Positions 19,900 to 34,039 of a stretch of 64,000 nt of DNA are shown one piece after another (position 1 is the stretch's first letter; the number at the start of each line of letters is the position of its first letter). The stretch is from positions 62,001 through 126,000 of the forward strand of contig JASANG010001564.1 of the NCBI GenBank assembly GCA_030248215.1. The letters run 5' to 3'. The notes under the pieces were generated by a model that was not told where the DNA came from, searched no databases, and saw nothing but the letters and a program-made list of their open reading frames with translations. This DNA comes from Enoplolaimus lenunculus. Lineage: Eukaryota > Nematoda > Enoplea > Enoplida > Thoracostomopsidae. The position numbers and the translations under genes are program-made.

Positions 19900-21900
19900 C
19901 CTTTGTCCGACTGGCTCTCCACTAGCCTACTCGTGATAGTTCATCCTTGATAGCCCGGTATAATTCTACTATATCCAGCTTCAACCTTTGCTTCATTTCC
20001 GGGAACGAATTATTCACGAAAGTCTGGCGTAAAAAATCCCGACTTTCCTCCGTATTCGCAAACTGTTTTTCCAAATACCTGATCCAATAGAACTGAAGTT
20101 CGTCAGCGTATTCGCTCACGTCTCCCTTTTGCCTGATCCTCTGGAACGTTGCCATCCGATTTGACAGGTCCGTCGACTCTCCAAACCTTTGTTGGAATTC
20201 ATGGAATAATTGCCCAAACTCCTCTGAGCCGCATGGTCCATACCGCTCTTCCAATATATCCAGATACTGATCAGCCAGTCCTTTCACATGATTTCTAAAG
20301 TTATTTATCTTGGACTCGCTGTCGCCAATCTTTGCCGTCTGCATTGCTGTGCCTGTGGCATCTCCGCTAAATCCGTCATCCTTGGTGTTTGCATGACGGG
20401 TTCTTGCCAACTTGCATTCGCCTGCGGAGCCACTGCCGGTTGAGTCGGACGCGCATGATAAGCGTTCGGTGCCAATGGTTGGGTCAGAACTGGGTAACTC
20501 AACCGCCTGTAACCCAAAGGGACAGGGTGGGGTACCGCCCATCCTTTAAACATTTCCTGATTCACCTGTTGATTTCCTATTGGCATAGAGCAGGGTTGTT
20601 CTCCCGCTCCATGCATTCTTGCAGTCTCCTGATACTCCATTGCCACAGGTTGCCGGTCAGCCTCGTCCTTATTCGACACCTGACTAATTCTGACTGATCT
20701 GTGACTCTGCCGTAACTCTGGTCTCTGACCCATTTCAACTTCCAATTTACTCCACCATTTCCGAAATTTATGACTATGTTTTGAATCTAATGCCTGTTCA
20801 AATACCCGAGCCAATTCCTTACTTTCATCGTCTTCCTCCTCCGATTCCTGGATAGACGTCGCTCTCGCGCGTGCTTGAGGCACCCCCAAACTACGACCTC
20901 TATCTTCTTCACTACCATTACACTATCCTGACCCGTTGCTCCTGCTCCTTGTACCTGGGTGAACGCCTGTTGAGGCTGCAACCCATGCCCTACGGACATG
21001 CGTTGTTCCACCGACCAATTTGCCAACGGCCCATCCATTTCCAACTGTGGATGCGGTCTAATCATATTCATTCCGCGCGACGGTTCCGTCCCGCTATTTG
21101 CCTACATCCATCTCATACATAATTGTGAATTTACTGCCGTCCATCATAGTCGGATTCGGTAACACATAACACGGCTCTAGTCTGCATACGCCCAAATCCT
21201 CCAATCCTTGGCTCCCATTATGACATTCCGTCATCATCCGAGGGTAGAACATGCCTGAGTTTACTACACCACCATGGCCTATGCTTCCCTCCGATGCATA
21301 AGCGAGTCCATGACTCCCTTGCCGTATGCCTGTATCCTCTGATCCTCTCATTCCGGTGCGCTGCGCGTCTAACATCTTTAGACCCGGCGCTATTGTCTCC
21401 TCTACATTTCTTCTCAACCCTGTTTCCGTCATCGCCTGTGATCCCCGTGCAACCATAGTAGATTTCACGGTCGTATTATTCCCGTTCGTCCGAAATACAG
21501 ATTCTAATGATTCCTAACGACAAATCGTGCTCGGTAACGAAATCTGTTCGATTTCCTTACCCTGTTCCGCCTGAAGCTCGCGTGTCATACTTCGTGTTGT
21601 CACCCTGCTTTCCCATGTCGTCGGCCGCGCCGCTATTTCCTGTTCCCCTGCAGTAGTTGGGGTCCTGTACAGCGGCATTCTCTGTCTCCGAATTCGATAT
21701 TTCACCCAATCTCTGCAAACTGTTTCCCACACCGTGTTATTGTGTTTTATATATATAAAACACCACTTTTCGAAACCGCCAATTTTTCGTAATTTTTGGC
21801 CAAAAACTTTTTACCCGGTCCAAAAGTTTTCTTAAAAACGTGCGCCGGACATTTACGAACCGAACAGCTCCTAAATATTTCAACCCTGAGTACTTCCAAC
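19900..21900 (-). pseudogene. Gag region of the minus-strand gypsy-like fossil
   Basis: On the minus strand the N-terminal part (word RMPLYRTPTTAGEQE) matches the gag-like frame at 3829-4839. It is followed by a Pro/Gln-rich middle and a capsid-like helical part with YADELQFYWIRYLEKQF, which resembles retrotransposon gag capsid domains. Gag forms the particle that packages element RNA. The region is broken in several places and no zinc knuckle was seen. It is a fossil. Confidence 0.7.
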
Positions 21901-22949
21901 AATTTTTCGACTTTTTCACTTAGCTACTCCCGAAATCCTGTACAACAGCCTTATTCATTTGTTGAATACGGCACCCTTTTTGAAAACTTGTGGCGTAGCC
22001 GCAAGTATAATGGAACCAAATGGTTCCGTGAACTCCTTTTCAACTTTTATTCACCTTGGCTAGCCGCTATTCCGCGCCAAGCACCCGTTTCACTCCGATT
22101 TTTCACCAAAATAGCTCCTTATTAGCTAGCTACTTGTTACAAGTACCTAGAATTCGTGCCGGCACCAACCGAATTTTCCGTAAACCCTTGCAACTCGTGT
22201 GCTAAGCGTTTGATACTCCCTAACTCCAATGCTGTACTCCTTTTGCCGTTTTCACAACTTTGCACCTCACCCGGTCCAAAAACAACCGAATTTTTGGCGT
22301 TTTTACCAATGTTTTTGACCCGTACTCTTTATGTACGCAACCGTTCCGTCCTAAATTTTAGCCCTGTACTTACGAACACAATAGTTCCGAAGTATGCCAA
22401 TTTCACCAATCTATGCCCGTTTTTCCAATTTTCGTCTCTCTACCCCGGGGATTTTCGGTTCCAATTTGCTTACACCTGAATCAGTTCCACGTACTTGCGG
22501 CGTAGCCCCAAGTATATCCGTTGAACTAATTCACAGCCTGTAATATCCGATGATTTAAGTATCTGTTACCCGTTCAGAGCACCAGACCCGTTTACAGCCC
22601 AATATCGCTAATTTCCTTTTTCGCCTATACTCCTGTTCCTTTTACACGCCTGTATTCCTTTGTTATTTTCAACTACGCGATTTCCAATAACAACCTTTTC
22701 CGTTTACGCGCCTGTATTCCTTGTGATTTTCAACTAAACGATCGTTCAGATCCTGCGTTTCCAATAACAACCTTTTCCGTTTACATGTCTGTATTCCTTG
22801 TTATATTCAACAACACGATCGTTCAAATCCTGTGTTTCCAATAACAACCTTTATCCTTTTACTCTCCGAAAACTCTTTTTTCCGTTTCCAACTATTTCTT
22901 TTCAGACCGACCACCAACTAAATCAGCATCAAGACCGTCGTGGTCACCA

Positions 22950-23708
22950 TGTGAGAAGTTCGTGGTTTTGACTTAACCCGGTATGCTGTATCACGCCTCT
23001 ATTCCGTTCTCTCTCGATGTACGCTTATAGCTCTGATTCAGTAACATGGCCGACAATATTTACTATCCCTACCCAATACGTTTTACAACACGGATTATTA
23101 CAAGCAAACATCCCGTTAGAATTACACCCTAGTTTCCAAAGTACAAAACCGTGCACTCTAACCACGTTATAGATACACCCAAATCTTTCCGACCAATCTA
23201 ACCCCGTTAGATTAGGCCAATCCGTTGTAGAATAGTAAACCTAACCACGTTAGATTTACTAAACTACGTTTTCCCAGGTTTCCTTTTAATCTCCGGTTCT
23301 CCAATTAACACATAACACCAGTATTTAATACCGGGTAGCCGTAAGCGCCCTGCGCTATATTTATAAACACTGTACGCCTGGTTCCCTTCACATATTATGC
23401 CACCGTGGCCATTGTAAACCGATATGCAATTCACTCTTACTTACCCGACTTCCGCCTTTACTCCAACCGTCCGAGCAATTTCAAACAGAAAAATTATATA
23501 GCACACACAGAATTCACTGAAAAATCCTCACGACCATTTTCACTAGGTCCAAGTTATAGACTGATTCCGGTCCTGGCTACCCTGTTTGCATCTCGACCTG
23601 ATTTACAAACAGACCGACACCCAAAATTGCGTGTCCGCCGATGTTAAACCAGGTCCAGAGCCACATATCCTGTACACCATACCTTCCTATTCAACAACAA
23701 CAACAATT

Positions 23709-23757
<49 letters not shown>

Positions 23758-23905
23758 GACACCCATATTGGGTGCTGACATAGCCTAGCTATGTCGTTTT
23801 CGCAACTTCAGCTGATACAATATGCAATAATATTCAATGGCCACGCAGGGCCCAGGTAAGTTTCACATTGCGGACACAGCCGCCATAGCATAGTTTTAAC
23901 ATTTT
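22950..23905 (-). repeat. LTR remnant, 5' side of the minus-strand fossil
   Basis: Reverse complement of the family LTR, beginning TGTGAGAAGTTCGTGG next to the primer site. It ends near GACACAGCCGCCATAGCAT, short of the expected LTR start. It contains hairpin-box relatives at about 23120-23260 and an expanded CAA run. Confidence 0.7.
23692..23757. repeat. (CAA)n microsatellite
   Basis: About 20 CAA units inside the minus-strand LTR remnant. The homologous place in the younger LTRs has only about five GTT units, so it has expanded here. Confidence 0.9.
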
Positions 23906-25360
23906 TAACATTTTTGTACTCTAACTAGAGTTTGAGGACTCTATCTGCTTTAGAAATTCTTGTTTTGGGATACTGACACCTATTGATTGAGACTCAAAAT
24001 GAAGACCCTCTTTTATTATGGGTCACTACAGTGCCATCCCAAAACATTAAAGGTACCCAAATTTCTCAACGGGTATGTAGGAATTTCGAATTATCACGAA
24101 GGGCAAATTTTTTCTGTATGGAACGGTGTGGATGCCGCAAGTGAACTAAAACCAGGTATTGACTGAAATAAGAGGGATAGTAAAGAGAAGGCTAAGAGCC
24201 CATAAATATCAATTGTCCCTTGTGTGCATAAATAACTCCATAAATTTCACAACGAACATTGCCAGAAACCGATCCTTCGGCAATAATGGTACCAAAGAAG
24301 GAGGTCGATTTTCAGCCAGACATATTAAGTTTTGCTGTACCACTATATTCTTCAAAATATATAACCCAAAATATTTACATATAAAATTGACCTTTTTAGT
24401 ATTAATAGTCATTCGAAGCTTGCTATTTTATGTTTACATTTTTTAAAATTAATGATGTTTTTTATGAACACCCGTGCTCAACAGCATTCCGCTTCACTTT
24501 TTGTGACTCGGGAACATGGTGGGATGTGTTAAAGTAAAGGTTTTTTGAAAATTCGCGACGACAACTTGGAAACTAGCTCAGCTAATAAAAACGTGCTTAG
24601 TTGAACGAATTTTTTTGAAAAGGTTTCATTTCGAAAGACACCGTTTCTATTTTCTCTCAGATCGGGCCCGCTCCAGCCGTCAAGTCTAGTTCCACATTTC
24701 AAAAATGGCGTCAAAACAAACTTACACATGACGTATAGAGAATTTGCACGACTGCAGGTTGATCAAAAGTTTTCTAGTAGATGCAAGCGTTTTCTATGCG
24801 GCGGTCAATATTTATCTGGAGACCTCTGACTACGGGACATAGTCCTGTTTACTAACTTATGAATGCAAACAAAGAGTTCGGGCATCAGTGTTGAAAAGTC
24901 TGATGTCAATAGATGTTAGTTGCACTCTAAAACCAATCTGTTGTCTTGTTTTGAAATTCTACGTGCATATTTGGCGGCGGGCTGTTGGGGTACAGCGTAA
25001 CCCCTAACTCCACTTTTTGACCAAAGAACATTTAACAATACAACTTTTGCAGTCAATGCAAAGATCAGGAGCGGAACGTTTTTCTGCGGGACTGCAAGAA
25101 AATAAAAACATTCAGCTCAGACAATTTTTTAAGTTTAGGCTAGGCTTCGGTTTAGGCTTAGGAATATGCTTATACTACGGTAACGGTCCTGGTCTATACA
25201 TTGACCCAACCTTTTCAAATTCTAATTTTGCAAAAAAACTAAATCAGTCAAACGTGTATCCCCTAAAGAATTTTACACAAAGGTTGCGTCTAACTTTTCG
25301 CTTACTTTGCTCGCAAATGTTTCTTGACAATTCTTCCAACGAAATCTGCTGGAACTATAG
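23906..25360. other. Intergenic stretch with repeat fragments
   Basis: No gene. About 23990-24045 holds TTATGGGTCACTACAGT, related in reverse to the internal part of the MITE at 10748-11129. About 25045-25190 is a TTAGGC-family copy (GATCAGGAGCGGAACGTTTT, then GGCTTAGGAATATGCTTA). Confidence 0.45.
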
Positions 25361-25911
25361 TCAGAATTGAGCCATGGCACCGAATTTATTAGAAACGTGG
25401 CAAGCATTTGACTTGTCGCTAGTTTCAATTGCGAAAGTTTCTTTTATTGTTGTATCTATACCTTGACACCTGTCTGCCAAGAAAAGTAGTATGTATTCTG
25501 CTGTTCGTGAGCTAATTTCGTAGATCACGGTCACCTGTTCAATACATATGGTATTTTCACTATTCAGTTCCGATGTGACATCTGGCATTTTTCTGTTTTC
25601 CGTTGCGGAACCATCAATATTTTTGCAAAACTCTGACTCTGTTGAAGGGATTTGCTCCAAAGTTGCTACGGTATAGAATGTGTTTTTAAAACATGAAACA
25701 TGCGTTTTACAGCAGAGGCAAATTTATCATTTTTTCCACCAACTTCAAAAAACGCTTTCATCGTCACTGGAGCCCAGTGTGAAATGCTTTTCTCAGGTTT
25801 AGAGATGTTTTTCTCACGATGGGTAAATAGAATGATTTTGAGCAAACAGCAATCAATAAAATCAAGTTCTGGCGACAGCTTAACCCATGAAATGTGCAAG
25901 ATACAATTCAT
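25361..25911 (-). other. Two adjoining open frames, unrecognised
   Basis: Two minus-strand frames of about 81 and 99 codons lie end to end (25911-25666 and 25660-25361). The first has a word HWAPVTMKAFFEVGGKNDKF; the second is acidic. Neither matches a family I know, and there is no clear splice link. It could be a decayed coding fragment or chance. Confidence 0.2.
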
Positions 25912-28900
25912 TCGTGGTTTTATCTACAAAAACTCACGTGACGTGTTAATATAGCAAAATTTGTAATTTGTACGCTTTCCTCCATATTTAAGGTTAATGA
26001 TCAGGCTATGATTTGGCTAAATGGTTAGGTTATAACTTAGGGAAGACATCCAAAGCCTATAATGCTAAAGCCTACGTCGAAGCCGAAGTTAAAGTTTCTG
26101 ATTCTGTTTGAAGTGTACATAGTTGACCAAATTGTTTTCACGTTTGCTTTGCAGTTTAAGGTAGGTATATATGTCGTAAGGGTATATTGCTACGCGGGGT
26201 ATTTTACTACAAGCAAAATGTTCAACTGTCTATACGTGCTTAGTTACATATTGACGTGCCAACCAGCAATTGCCAGGAGTTCAGCAGGAGACCGTTGTAA
26301 CGACGAGTATTACATATTATTCAATCACGCAAAAATGTCACAAGTAATTACTGAACCTATGTAATATCAATCGTTGGTAGTAATTAGACGCGTTCTACGC
26401 TCTTCTTTTTGGTGTAGCAAAATAGTCCGCGTAATAATTTAAGCTACCGCATATATTCCATTTATTTTTATGATTTTAAAAATAAAAAAAAACTATTTCA
26501 TAAAATGTATAATTCGACAAATGCTAATTTCCTTGCACGAACACTAGCAATGACTTCACTGCTTATGATGAACAAAACCAATTATAGGAATGGTAAGTGT
26601 GATCAGATGTGCATTTGCGATATTAGTTTCGCTGTAACGCGCAATCGGAGCAAAGGCTCTGGTTCCGGCTGAACGTCGTCGTCTGGATCTGGCTCCGGTT
26701 GAACTTTGCCGGAAGTTCCGGCGATTTTGATGAAAAAAATTTTAGTAAAAGTTGTATCGAACTGTACGCGATTTGTGACTTTAGACCAATTTAGAAAAAC
26801 AAAACATAATTTCGATTAGAAATGATTCAAAGATTGATTCTATATACCAGTGATGTTGAAATGTGTTTTATGTAAATGGCACGCGGTAGGAAATAGGTTA
26901 TATTTTCACATTTTCCCTTGCGCTCTGAAACAAATAAGGGTTTAAAAGGGTGTAACCAGATATTCGTTTTGAAAAATAGATGTTCGCTTCCGTAATAGGA
27001 GTATTGGAAAGTCCGCACTTTTTATGCTCTCAATTAGATTTAAATCACGTATAAATCGAGCGTTTTTCAGTTCAAATATCTTGCAATTGTTCAATATGAA
27101 ATAAAAATGACGAAATTGATCCACAAACTGCCTAATAGCATTTTCCTGAGATTAAGCCTAAAGCTTAAGCGAAAAAATAAGTGTTAATACTGCCTAAGCC
27201 TAACCACAAATACTTTAAAATGTAATCCTATTCAATTGCAGTCGTGTGAGAAAACGGGTACACCCAAAAAGTAAAATAGGCGCAAAATCATAAAAAAATT
27301 TCAGTGCATCAGCTATTTTTCGTTCAAAATCTTAGAAAGCCCGGTTGATAGTTGCATGCTTTAATAGAATTGGCAGAAAAATAACAACAGTCATGAAACT
27401 TTCTTTACTTTTATATCCGTCGTCCGTTTCCGTCATTTTGATCGCAACCCGTTTGTTATTTTTACGACCGGTTTACACCTTGGGTTTAAAAGTCTCATTG
27501 CCCTGTTACAATATAAAAATACTTTTTATTTTTCTTTCAAGAAGCAAGAAAAACAAATGTTTCATTTCATTTCGTTTTTATTACTTAAACACGTTTTCAT
27601 ATTGATGAGTCAAAAAGCACATTCAAACATAGCTGTTGCAATAACTAACCGGAGCCGCCCCTGCCATCATGCTTTAGTGTCCTTTCAAATTCGGACAGAA
27701 CTGATAAAATCATCAAGGTGGTAATGAGCAGCCAAATCGGCATTATGTCCTGATATATTAAAACTAGAGCAGGTCCCGAAGATTTGCGCCAATATAATAT
27801 ATTTTTAGCTATGTAAAAACCAAAGCATATATCCTAAAGTTTAAACCTGTTCAGCGTAATAACCACAAGTCTAAAACAAACATTAAGCCTACGCCCAAGT
27901 AAACAATAAGTCTAAACCTTATAAGCGTAAGTAAAAAAGTGGCCACAAGCGGATCCATAGTGGGGGAGCGGTGAGGCATAGGCCCCCGTCAGAAATTATT
28001 TTTCCCCCTCAGAAAACTTTTGTAAAAAATGATAAGGTCCTTCCAGATGAAAACACCTCCGATGCCCATCAGTAGCTATTAAAACATTATGAATTGTACT
28101 GATTACATATGCACAATTTGCTATAGCGGATCAATTATGCATGATATACTCTATGCTGGAAGAGTTACGATAGTGACCTGCACAGGAGTGAGGGTAATTG
28201 ATATTTATTTCGTCTCTCTAGAAGGAACCCCTTTTAGCTATTCGTATCCGGACTGTTTTGTTTTTAATCCAGCTGTAGTTATTTGGCCATACGTCTTTAA
28301 CTTGTTCCAGCCATTTTCAACGTTTAAATTTCATCACTATAAAAATATACTTCTAAGACTTGAGTACGCTGCTGCAAGTAGCTATACTTAGGTTAATACA
28401 CATTATTATTACTTTCACTAAAAAGTTGGCCAATGTTACTTTAAAGGGCATAACAGTAGATTAAGCGTATTCCTAAGCATAAGCTTAAGCAAAATAATGT
28501 AATCTAGAATCTAAATCTACTCTTTTATGAACCCACCAGAAACCTGGACGCCATTAACATGTGCCAAAAAATTTATACGGAACTTGATTTAGGTCCAAGA
28601 AGCATTTATACGCGATATCATCAGTGTACTATTGACATTTATGGTCTAATTGTAATTTAGGACCCCATATGTTTAAAGGAAAGACTCTTATTGTTCAAAA
28701 TCCGAAACGGACTCCAAGCTCTTACTTCCCAGCCTTTTTCGGGTCCCTGCAGTATATTCTTTCATTTTATAGATGCTGGTATACCAAAAGTCAGTTATGG
28801 TTCACAATCAAGTCACATACAACCGCGATCGCTTCTATATTTGGCTCCGTTTCGCAGCATCCACAGACCTTCGTTACACAATTTGTGCGCGCAAGGAGGT

Positions 28901-30003
28901 GTATTTTGTATGCTGTTACCTCGTATTAAACAGAAACAAACTGGTCAACAACGAATAATTTTTGATCCAGAATATAATGTACTTCGATTTGGAAAATGAA
29001 AATATTTGTAATTGGGCACATGTGTGCGTACTGTAGCGACCTGAATAAGAGGGGGACTGATATTTGTTTGGCCTCTCCAGAGGGTACCTTCCCATTATTC
29101 GGATACGAACTGTTATTTATTTTCACCCCGCCCTTCGCCACTAATAAATAAATACCTGATTTGCTGAATGCGAGCAAGATCACTGAACAAATCTAGCATA
29201 TTGAATTGAAACCTCGTTGACTGAGCAAACGACAGACCTGTACACCCAGGTAAAAAAATGAAACGGCTGCCGGTAGCCAATGGGATATTGATCCGCCCGC
29301 ACCATCCCGTCCCGTTGGGCTACACGCCCTACTTGCAACAAAAACATGTAAACTTTATTCTAAACTGAAACTAAGTATATATCAGCCAATAAAAGAAGCA
29401 AAATGGTAGAAATGAAGCAGGTTGTTAACGATTGGCTTAGTTTGAAAAGTGGATAGCCTCTTGGTTAATATGATTCCGACAAGTAAGTTTTTTACGTTTC
29501 AACAAAATCGTTTTTTATTGCTACTTGCAGTTCACTTTTTCCAAGCCTTAACAGTTTAGACGGCTGCTGTACGCAAATTCGAATTCTGAAACCCAAAAAT
29601 TTGACATTAGCCAATTCAACATAATTTTAACTGCGTTCAAATTTTACATCTCTGACTCCGGAGCCAAACTTGTTTTTTTTCTCAAGGCCCGATGTCATGG
29701 ACGGTCTATTTGCATTTGGGACAGCAAATAATCACGCGTAGGCTTTTATATTCATGCTTAGATCTAGGTTTATCAGAACGATTAAGTGCTTGAGCAATAT
29801 GTTTCAACGCCTGAAATTACCACTAACCCTTCACAGCATACAATGGATCTTGTTTTTAGTCCAGTTCAAAACTAAATTTTTCAATAAATGTACGGGTCAA
29901 TGTACGTATAAGTTCGAACCCCCCACCAGTATGACACAATAAACATGACAAAAAATTATTTTATGGCAGTGGAAAACACCACAATATAATTAACATTCGG
30001 AGT
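25912..30003. other. Intergenic DNA with dispersed repeats
   Basis: No convincing gene. Repeat pieces: CCGGTT/CCGGAA-word segments near 26640-26725; TTAGGC-family fragments near 27150-27215, 27840-27930 and 28455-28510; a hAT-MITE-like end GCGGATCCATAGTGGGGG near 27950; and related AAGAGGG and TAGTGACCT segments near 28160-28260 and 29030-29110. Confidence 0.4.
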
Positions 30004-32213
30004 TCAAAAATTCAAGTAAAACAGTTTCGTAACATAATTTGAATAACGTAATGCTAAAGGTGACTTGCTCTCATAAGGCGGAAATTTTTTGAAATCGCAT
30101 GGTGGGTTGTTTTTCCGGGAACCCCAGTTATCGTTGCTCCTCCGAATGTAAGGGGTGGTAGCTGCGGCACTGCATCCACCTACAACTCTATGGGTCATCC
30201 ACATGTAGATGTACCACTGCAATAATTGCCCAGCGCCAGAGCGGCACATTTTCATTATAATAGAAACTGCCAGTAACATATTCAGGGCCAAATGCACGGA
30301 GCATGGAGGACTTAAGCCTATCATTGTGATGATAAATCGCGATGCCGCCATGTACCTGTGATCTGATTGTTCTACCGGTAAAATGTTTTGCCTGTCTCTT
30401 AGAATTAGAAACGTTCAGCAGCCCTTAAATGGCTTTACCCAAACCATACGGTCAATATACATGTGCATTAGGTTCAGTGAGATGAAGTGAAAGACAGATC
30501 GCAGCGTAGATAAAAGGGCAAAAAACGACGTAAATGTTTAACAATAAATTTGAATGACAAAATGCGAAAGACACATGTCATGAATTCAGAATAGGTAGGT
30601 ACTATTATGGAAGACACACAAAATCAAATCATTCGTCAACAAACACAAATTTCTTATTATATCGTCACAATGATATATTCACACCTAGTCAATTCTGTGA
30701 TTCCCACTGGCCGGAAAACGGATATTAAATAAAATGATTTTATACCTTCGGTTACTCAAACAAAATCCATTTAATAACACACCACTGTAGGTTAGCACAA
30801 AATAAACACAACTTTACACTCAAGAAAAAGCTAGCTAGCATTATTCTACACACAGCGAAGACATCCGAGATTATGTTTCAAAGCCTGTAAGCTATGATAT
30901 ATTTTCTATATTCTGTTCTTCGACATTTCTTCAGCTAAAATAAATAGGGTGCTGGGGAGCACATAGGCGTAGTCAGAACTTTGGTTTGGTGGGTGGGCAC
31001 ACTAATTCTATGTGTATTGTAATTTTTGCCAAAAAGTCAATTTTTGTGCGCTGACGTACATAGCTACAGGAACAATTTTGCCTAAATCATTGTGTGGAAA
31101 CGGTTTCCTTTAGATCCCCTCCGGCTATACCGATGCGTAAGTCAAGCTAAAACCGTAACAGGAGGTGGCACAAATGCAAACAATTAAATAACTCATTCTT
31201 TCTAAAACAAAATACATAACGACAAAATAAAAAAATTACATAATACGGCAGTGAGTTAACAACAACAAGGAAAAAAATTGCATAGACTTATTTAAGCCAA
31301 CAATGCTTACAATAACAGCGAAATAAAAATACGTTTATTAATTTAGACTAAACACAGAACAAAAATTTGAAATATTTTGAAATATTAATGTGAGTCAGTT
31401 TTTAGAAAAATCTATAAAAACTATTTTTGGCAAAAACGTTTAAAAACTACTTCCTCACAAATATAACAGTCGAAATATGCTTCACCGCGTCTCAACAGTT
31501 TTACATTGACCCGGGAGGACATAAAAGATCTTTGTACGGCCCAAGAAATGCCAGTATTAAAACTTGATCATCGAAACCATTTCGGGTTCAGAATTTATCT
31601 TTCGGCCATGAAAATCGTAAGCGACCGCTTACCGGCTGAAATGTCCACGCAAAATACTATGTAACAAATCCAATTACAACCGCAACCAAACAAGAATAAA
31701 CAGAAACACAACCATAATAACACAAACACAACCATTACGTATACGGAATTAAAAAATATAATATAATATTAAAAATCCGTCCCAAAACAGTATAACATAA
31801 AAAATATAATACTCGACACAATTTCTGAAGCCGCAGTCGTACGCATAGTATGATCTAATTTTGCTTCGATCCAACAAACAGGGGTATTAAAAATGAAGTG
31901 ATCCCTCAACACGAATTAATATCACTGTCACATAAAAGCAAGGTCTTAATTATTGGTCACAATAATTACTTTGCCAACATCATTTAAAAATTATAGTGTT
32001 TAGGGCCGTAGCGCACCAAATGAAGGTGCAGGTATATAAGCTACACTGACCTCCAACATTCACTTAGCGGTGGCATGCATCTCGCCAATGGGCTACTTGT
32101 GTTCATTAATACTGAACGTAATGCGTTCGGCTTGTTATCGAGGTGCATTCTGTTGTGATCAACTACTTTTGTTCGAGTACAGCCGATGTAATGAAATTTG
32201 GCTTTTATTGGTT
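30004..32213. other. Intergenic DNA downstream of the laminin gene
   Basis: No gene recognised. A 115-codon minus-strand frame at 30004-30351 has no known domain or supporting context. The rest is AT-rich with no clear repeat ends. Confidence 0.35.
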
Positions 32214-32219
32214 ATGTTT
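32214..32219 (-). terminator. Candidate polyadenylation signal of laminin alpha
   Basis: AATAAA on the minus strand, about 136 bp after the laminin stop codon. Position and match are as expected; no downstream element was verified. Confidence 0.5.
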
Positions 32220-32354
32220 ACCTTTTACCGGTTTGCAGCACATAATGCACACCATGTTTGTTCGGTGCACATGGAGGTAGGTGTAGTGTATCTGCACCCG
32301 AATGAATCTTTCGGTACGCACTGCGTATTCAAAAGTTAAACTCGAGGTTGAGTT

Positions 32355-34039
32355 TCAATTCGGACACGATCTGAACGTATTGTAAACAACAGCGTCGGTC
32401 CAGTTCAAAGGACGGCCATTCACCGCAACGTCTTTCAAGCATCCAACCAACGGTTTAATGTCTAGTTTATACGCGGATTGAACTAAAACATTCACAAAAT
32501 TTCAGTCTAATATTAGTAACAAAATCGAAGTATGATTACACTGGATTTACGCAACAGTTCAGATGCCAATTTGACCAAAACAAACATATTTATTATGCTC
32601 CATGTTTATTATAGCGACATGCCCACAAGCCTGAGTCTCCCAGTGTGCGGACCCCTATAATACTTTTATAATAATAAACACTGTGTCAAAGTTGTTTTAA
32701 TGTTTGCACCACCAGCATCTTAAAAGAATACAGCTTTCCAATTTCTAAGTCATAGCGGACTTGCTTGTTCGATCTTTCGTTAACATGAACATGTGTGCAG
32801 GAAAATTTGCTGAAGCGATCCCCGAACTACGTACAGTAGGATGCCTCTACAGATTTACATAAACCAACGTTCCAAAACCATATATTGTGGAAACTAACTG
32901 TAGAAATATTGCTACCCTTCCAAAAATACACAGAACACTCCTGACGCGCCGGCATAAAAACGAGACCTAAGAAATTATAAAAAACTTTGTAAACTTAAAA
33001 GTAATACGTAACACATTTTAAATTGACAAAAAACAATTGGTTGACTACGTTTTAAACCTCGTCCAATCTCTTAAGGGAGACGAAGGCCGCAAAACATGTA
33101 GTTTGTTTGTTTGTTTGTTTGTTGCTTGATTGATAACCTTCTAAACCAAACTCTATTAACCCGCCATAAAAAAACTCACCTGGAACATTGCCAAAAAACA
33201 ACTGGCCAGGATAAACATTAAGCGGCATAGCTAATACATCTGTTAATGGGTCATCGGTGTCAACTCTAACTGACATTACAGTTTGCTCTGAACGACCATC
33301 AGGAGTTGTTTCAGGCTGAAGTCGAAAAACAACACGATGCCATTGGTTATCGCACACTGTACGATACTCACTATGATTGGTCGCTTGGCGGACATTGCCT
33401 ACTTTGCCAACAACCTAAAAATACCGTTATCTAGAAGTCGTATTCGTAACTATCTGTAGCGTGAGCGCCCATTGCCAGTTAGCAAAAGGGTTTTCCCCTG
33501 CAGCAGGGTAGATTGAACACACTAAATGTGCCAATTTCAAAACTGACCATCATTATTTCTAATGTTATATGACGTATTTCTAGCTGATGATAGACGCTAG
33601 ACACATCGAAGACTATGGGACTAATATCCGAACTGTCAAACCATAAACTGGCACTAGTATTCTCAACTGCTCATTAATAGCACCTATGAACCAGATAGAA
33701 CTTGTAACTTTCAAAGCAGAGAACATGCCCATGAAATATGAGCTGCAAGCATCGTTTATCGTTCATAGCTACCGCACAGCACGAGTGTTTAAAATTGGCT
33801 CGCGAACTGCCGAAAGTTAGAATTGCTAAATTTGATGATTAAACGCAATATTATACTTACCTGGCCACGCGAAATCTCAATGACAATTTTCGGCTCCACG
33901 TTCAAAATGACACCCAACAGACCATTTGGTTTTCCGGTTCGGAAGAACATCGTCAATTCAAACGGCAGTGAACCGCCGGCAAATACCTTCGAAACACGAT
34001 TGCTAGTGTGTCGCTCACTGTCATTCGGTAGAGTCAATT
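32355..34039 (-). CDS. Laminin alpha exons: LG5 and stop
   Basis: Exons 33861-34039, 33180-33414 and 32355-32482. Words: LTMFFRTGKPNGLLGVILNV, CDNQWHRVVFRLQPE, VYPGQLFFGNVP, LVGCLKDVAVNGRPLNW and TFRSCPN, followed by TGA. The terminal Cys two residues before the end pairs with GC of the last strand, the normal close of an alpha chain. All phases agree. Confidence 0.9.

Larger units (their letters stand above)
16742..23905 (-). mobile_element. Minus-strand gypsy-like LTR fossil with gag
   Basis: The same family as the plus-strand young element, in reverse orientation and older. LTR remnants lie at about 16742-17300 and 22950-23905, each with the hairpin array (CTAACCCCGTTAG-type words). The primer site TGGTGACC (reverse complement at 22942-22949) adjoins the second. 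The internal region has a matching leader (about 21.9-22.9 kb) and a gag region (about 19.9-21.75 kb). No pol region is seen. The copy is broken in many places, with both LTRs shortened. A short SGNH-encoding LTR element is nested inside at 17653-19652. Confidence 0.75.

Noticed and set aside
32070-32339. 89-codon plus-strand frame
   Set aside because: Overlaps the 3' untranslated region of laminin alpha in antisense and has no domain.
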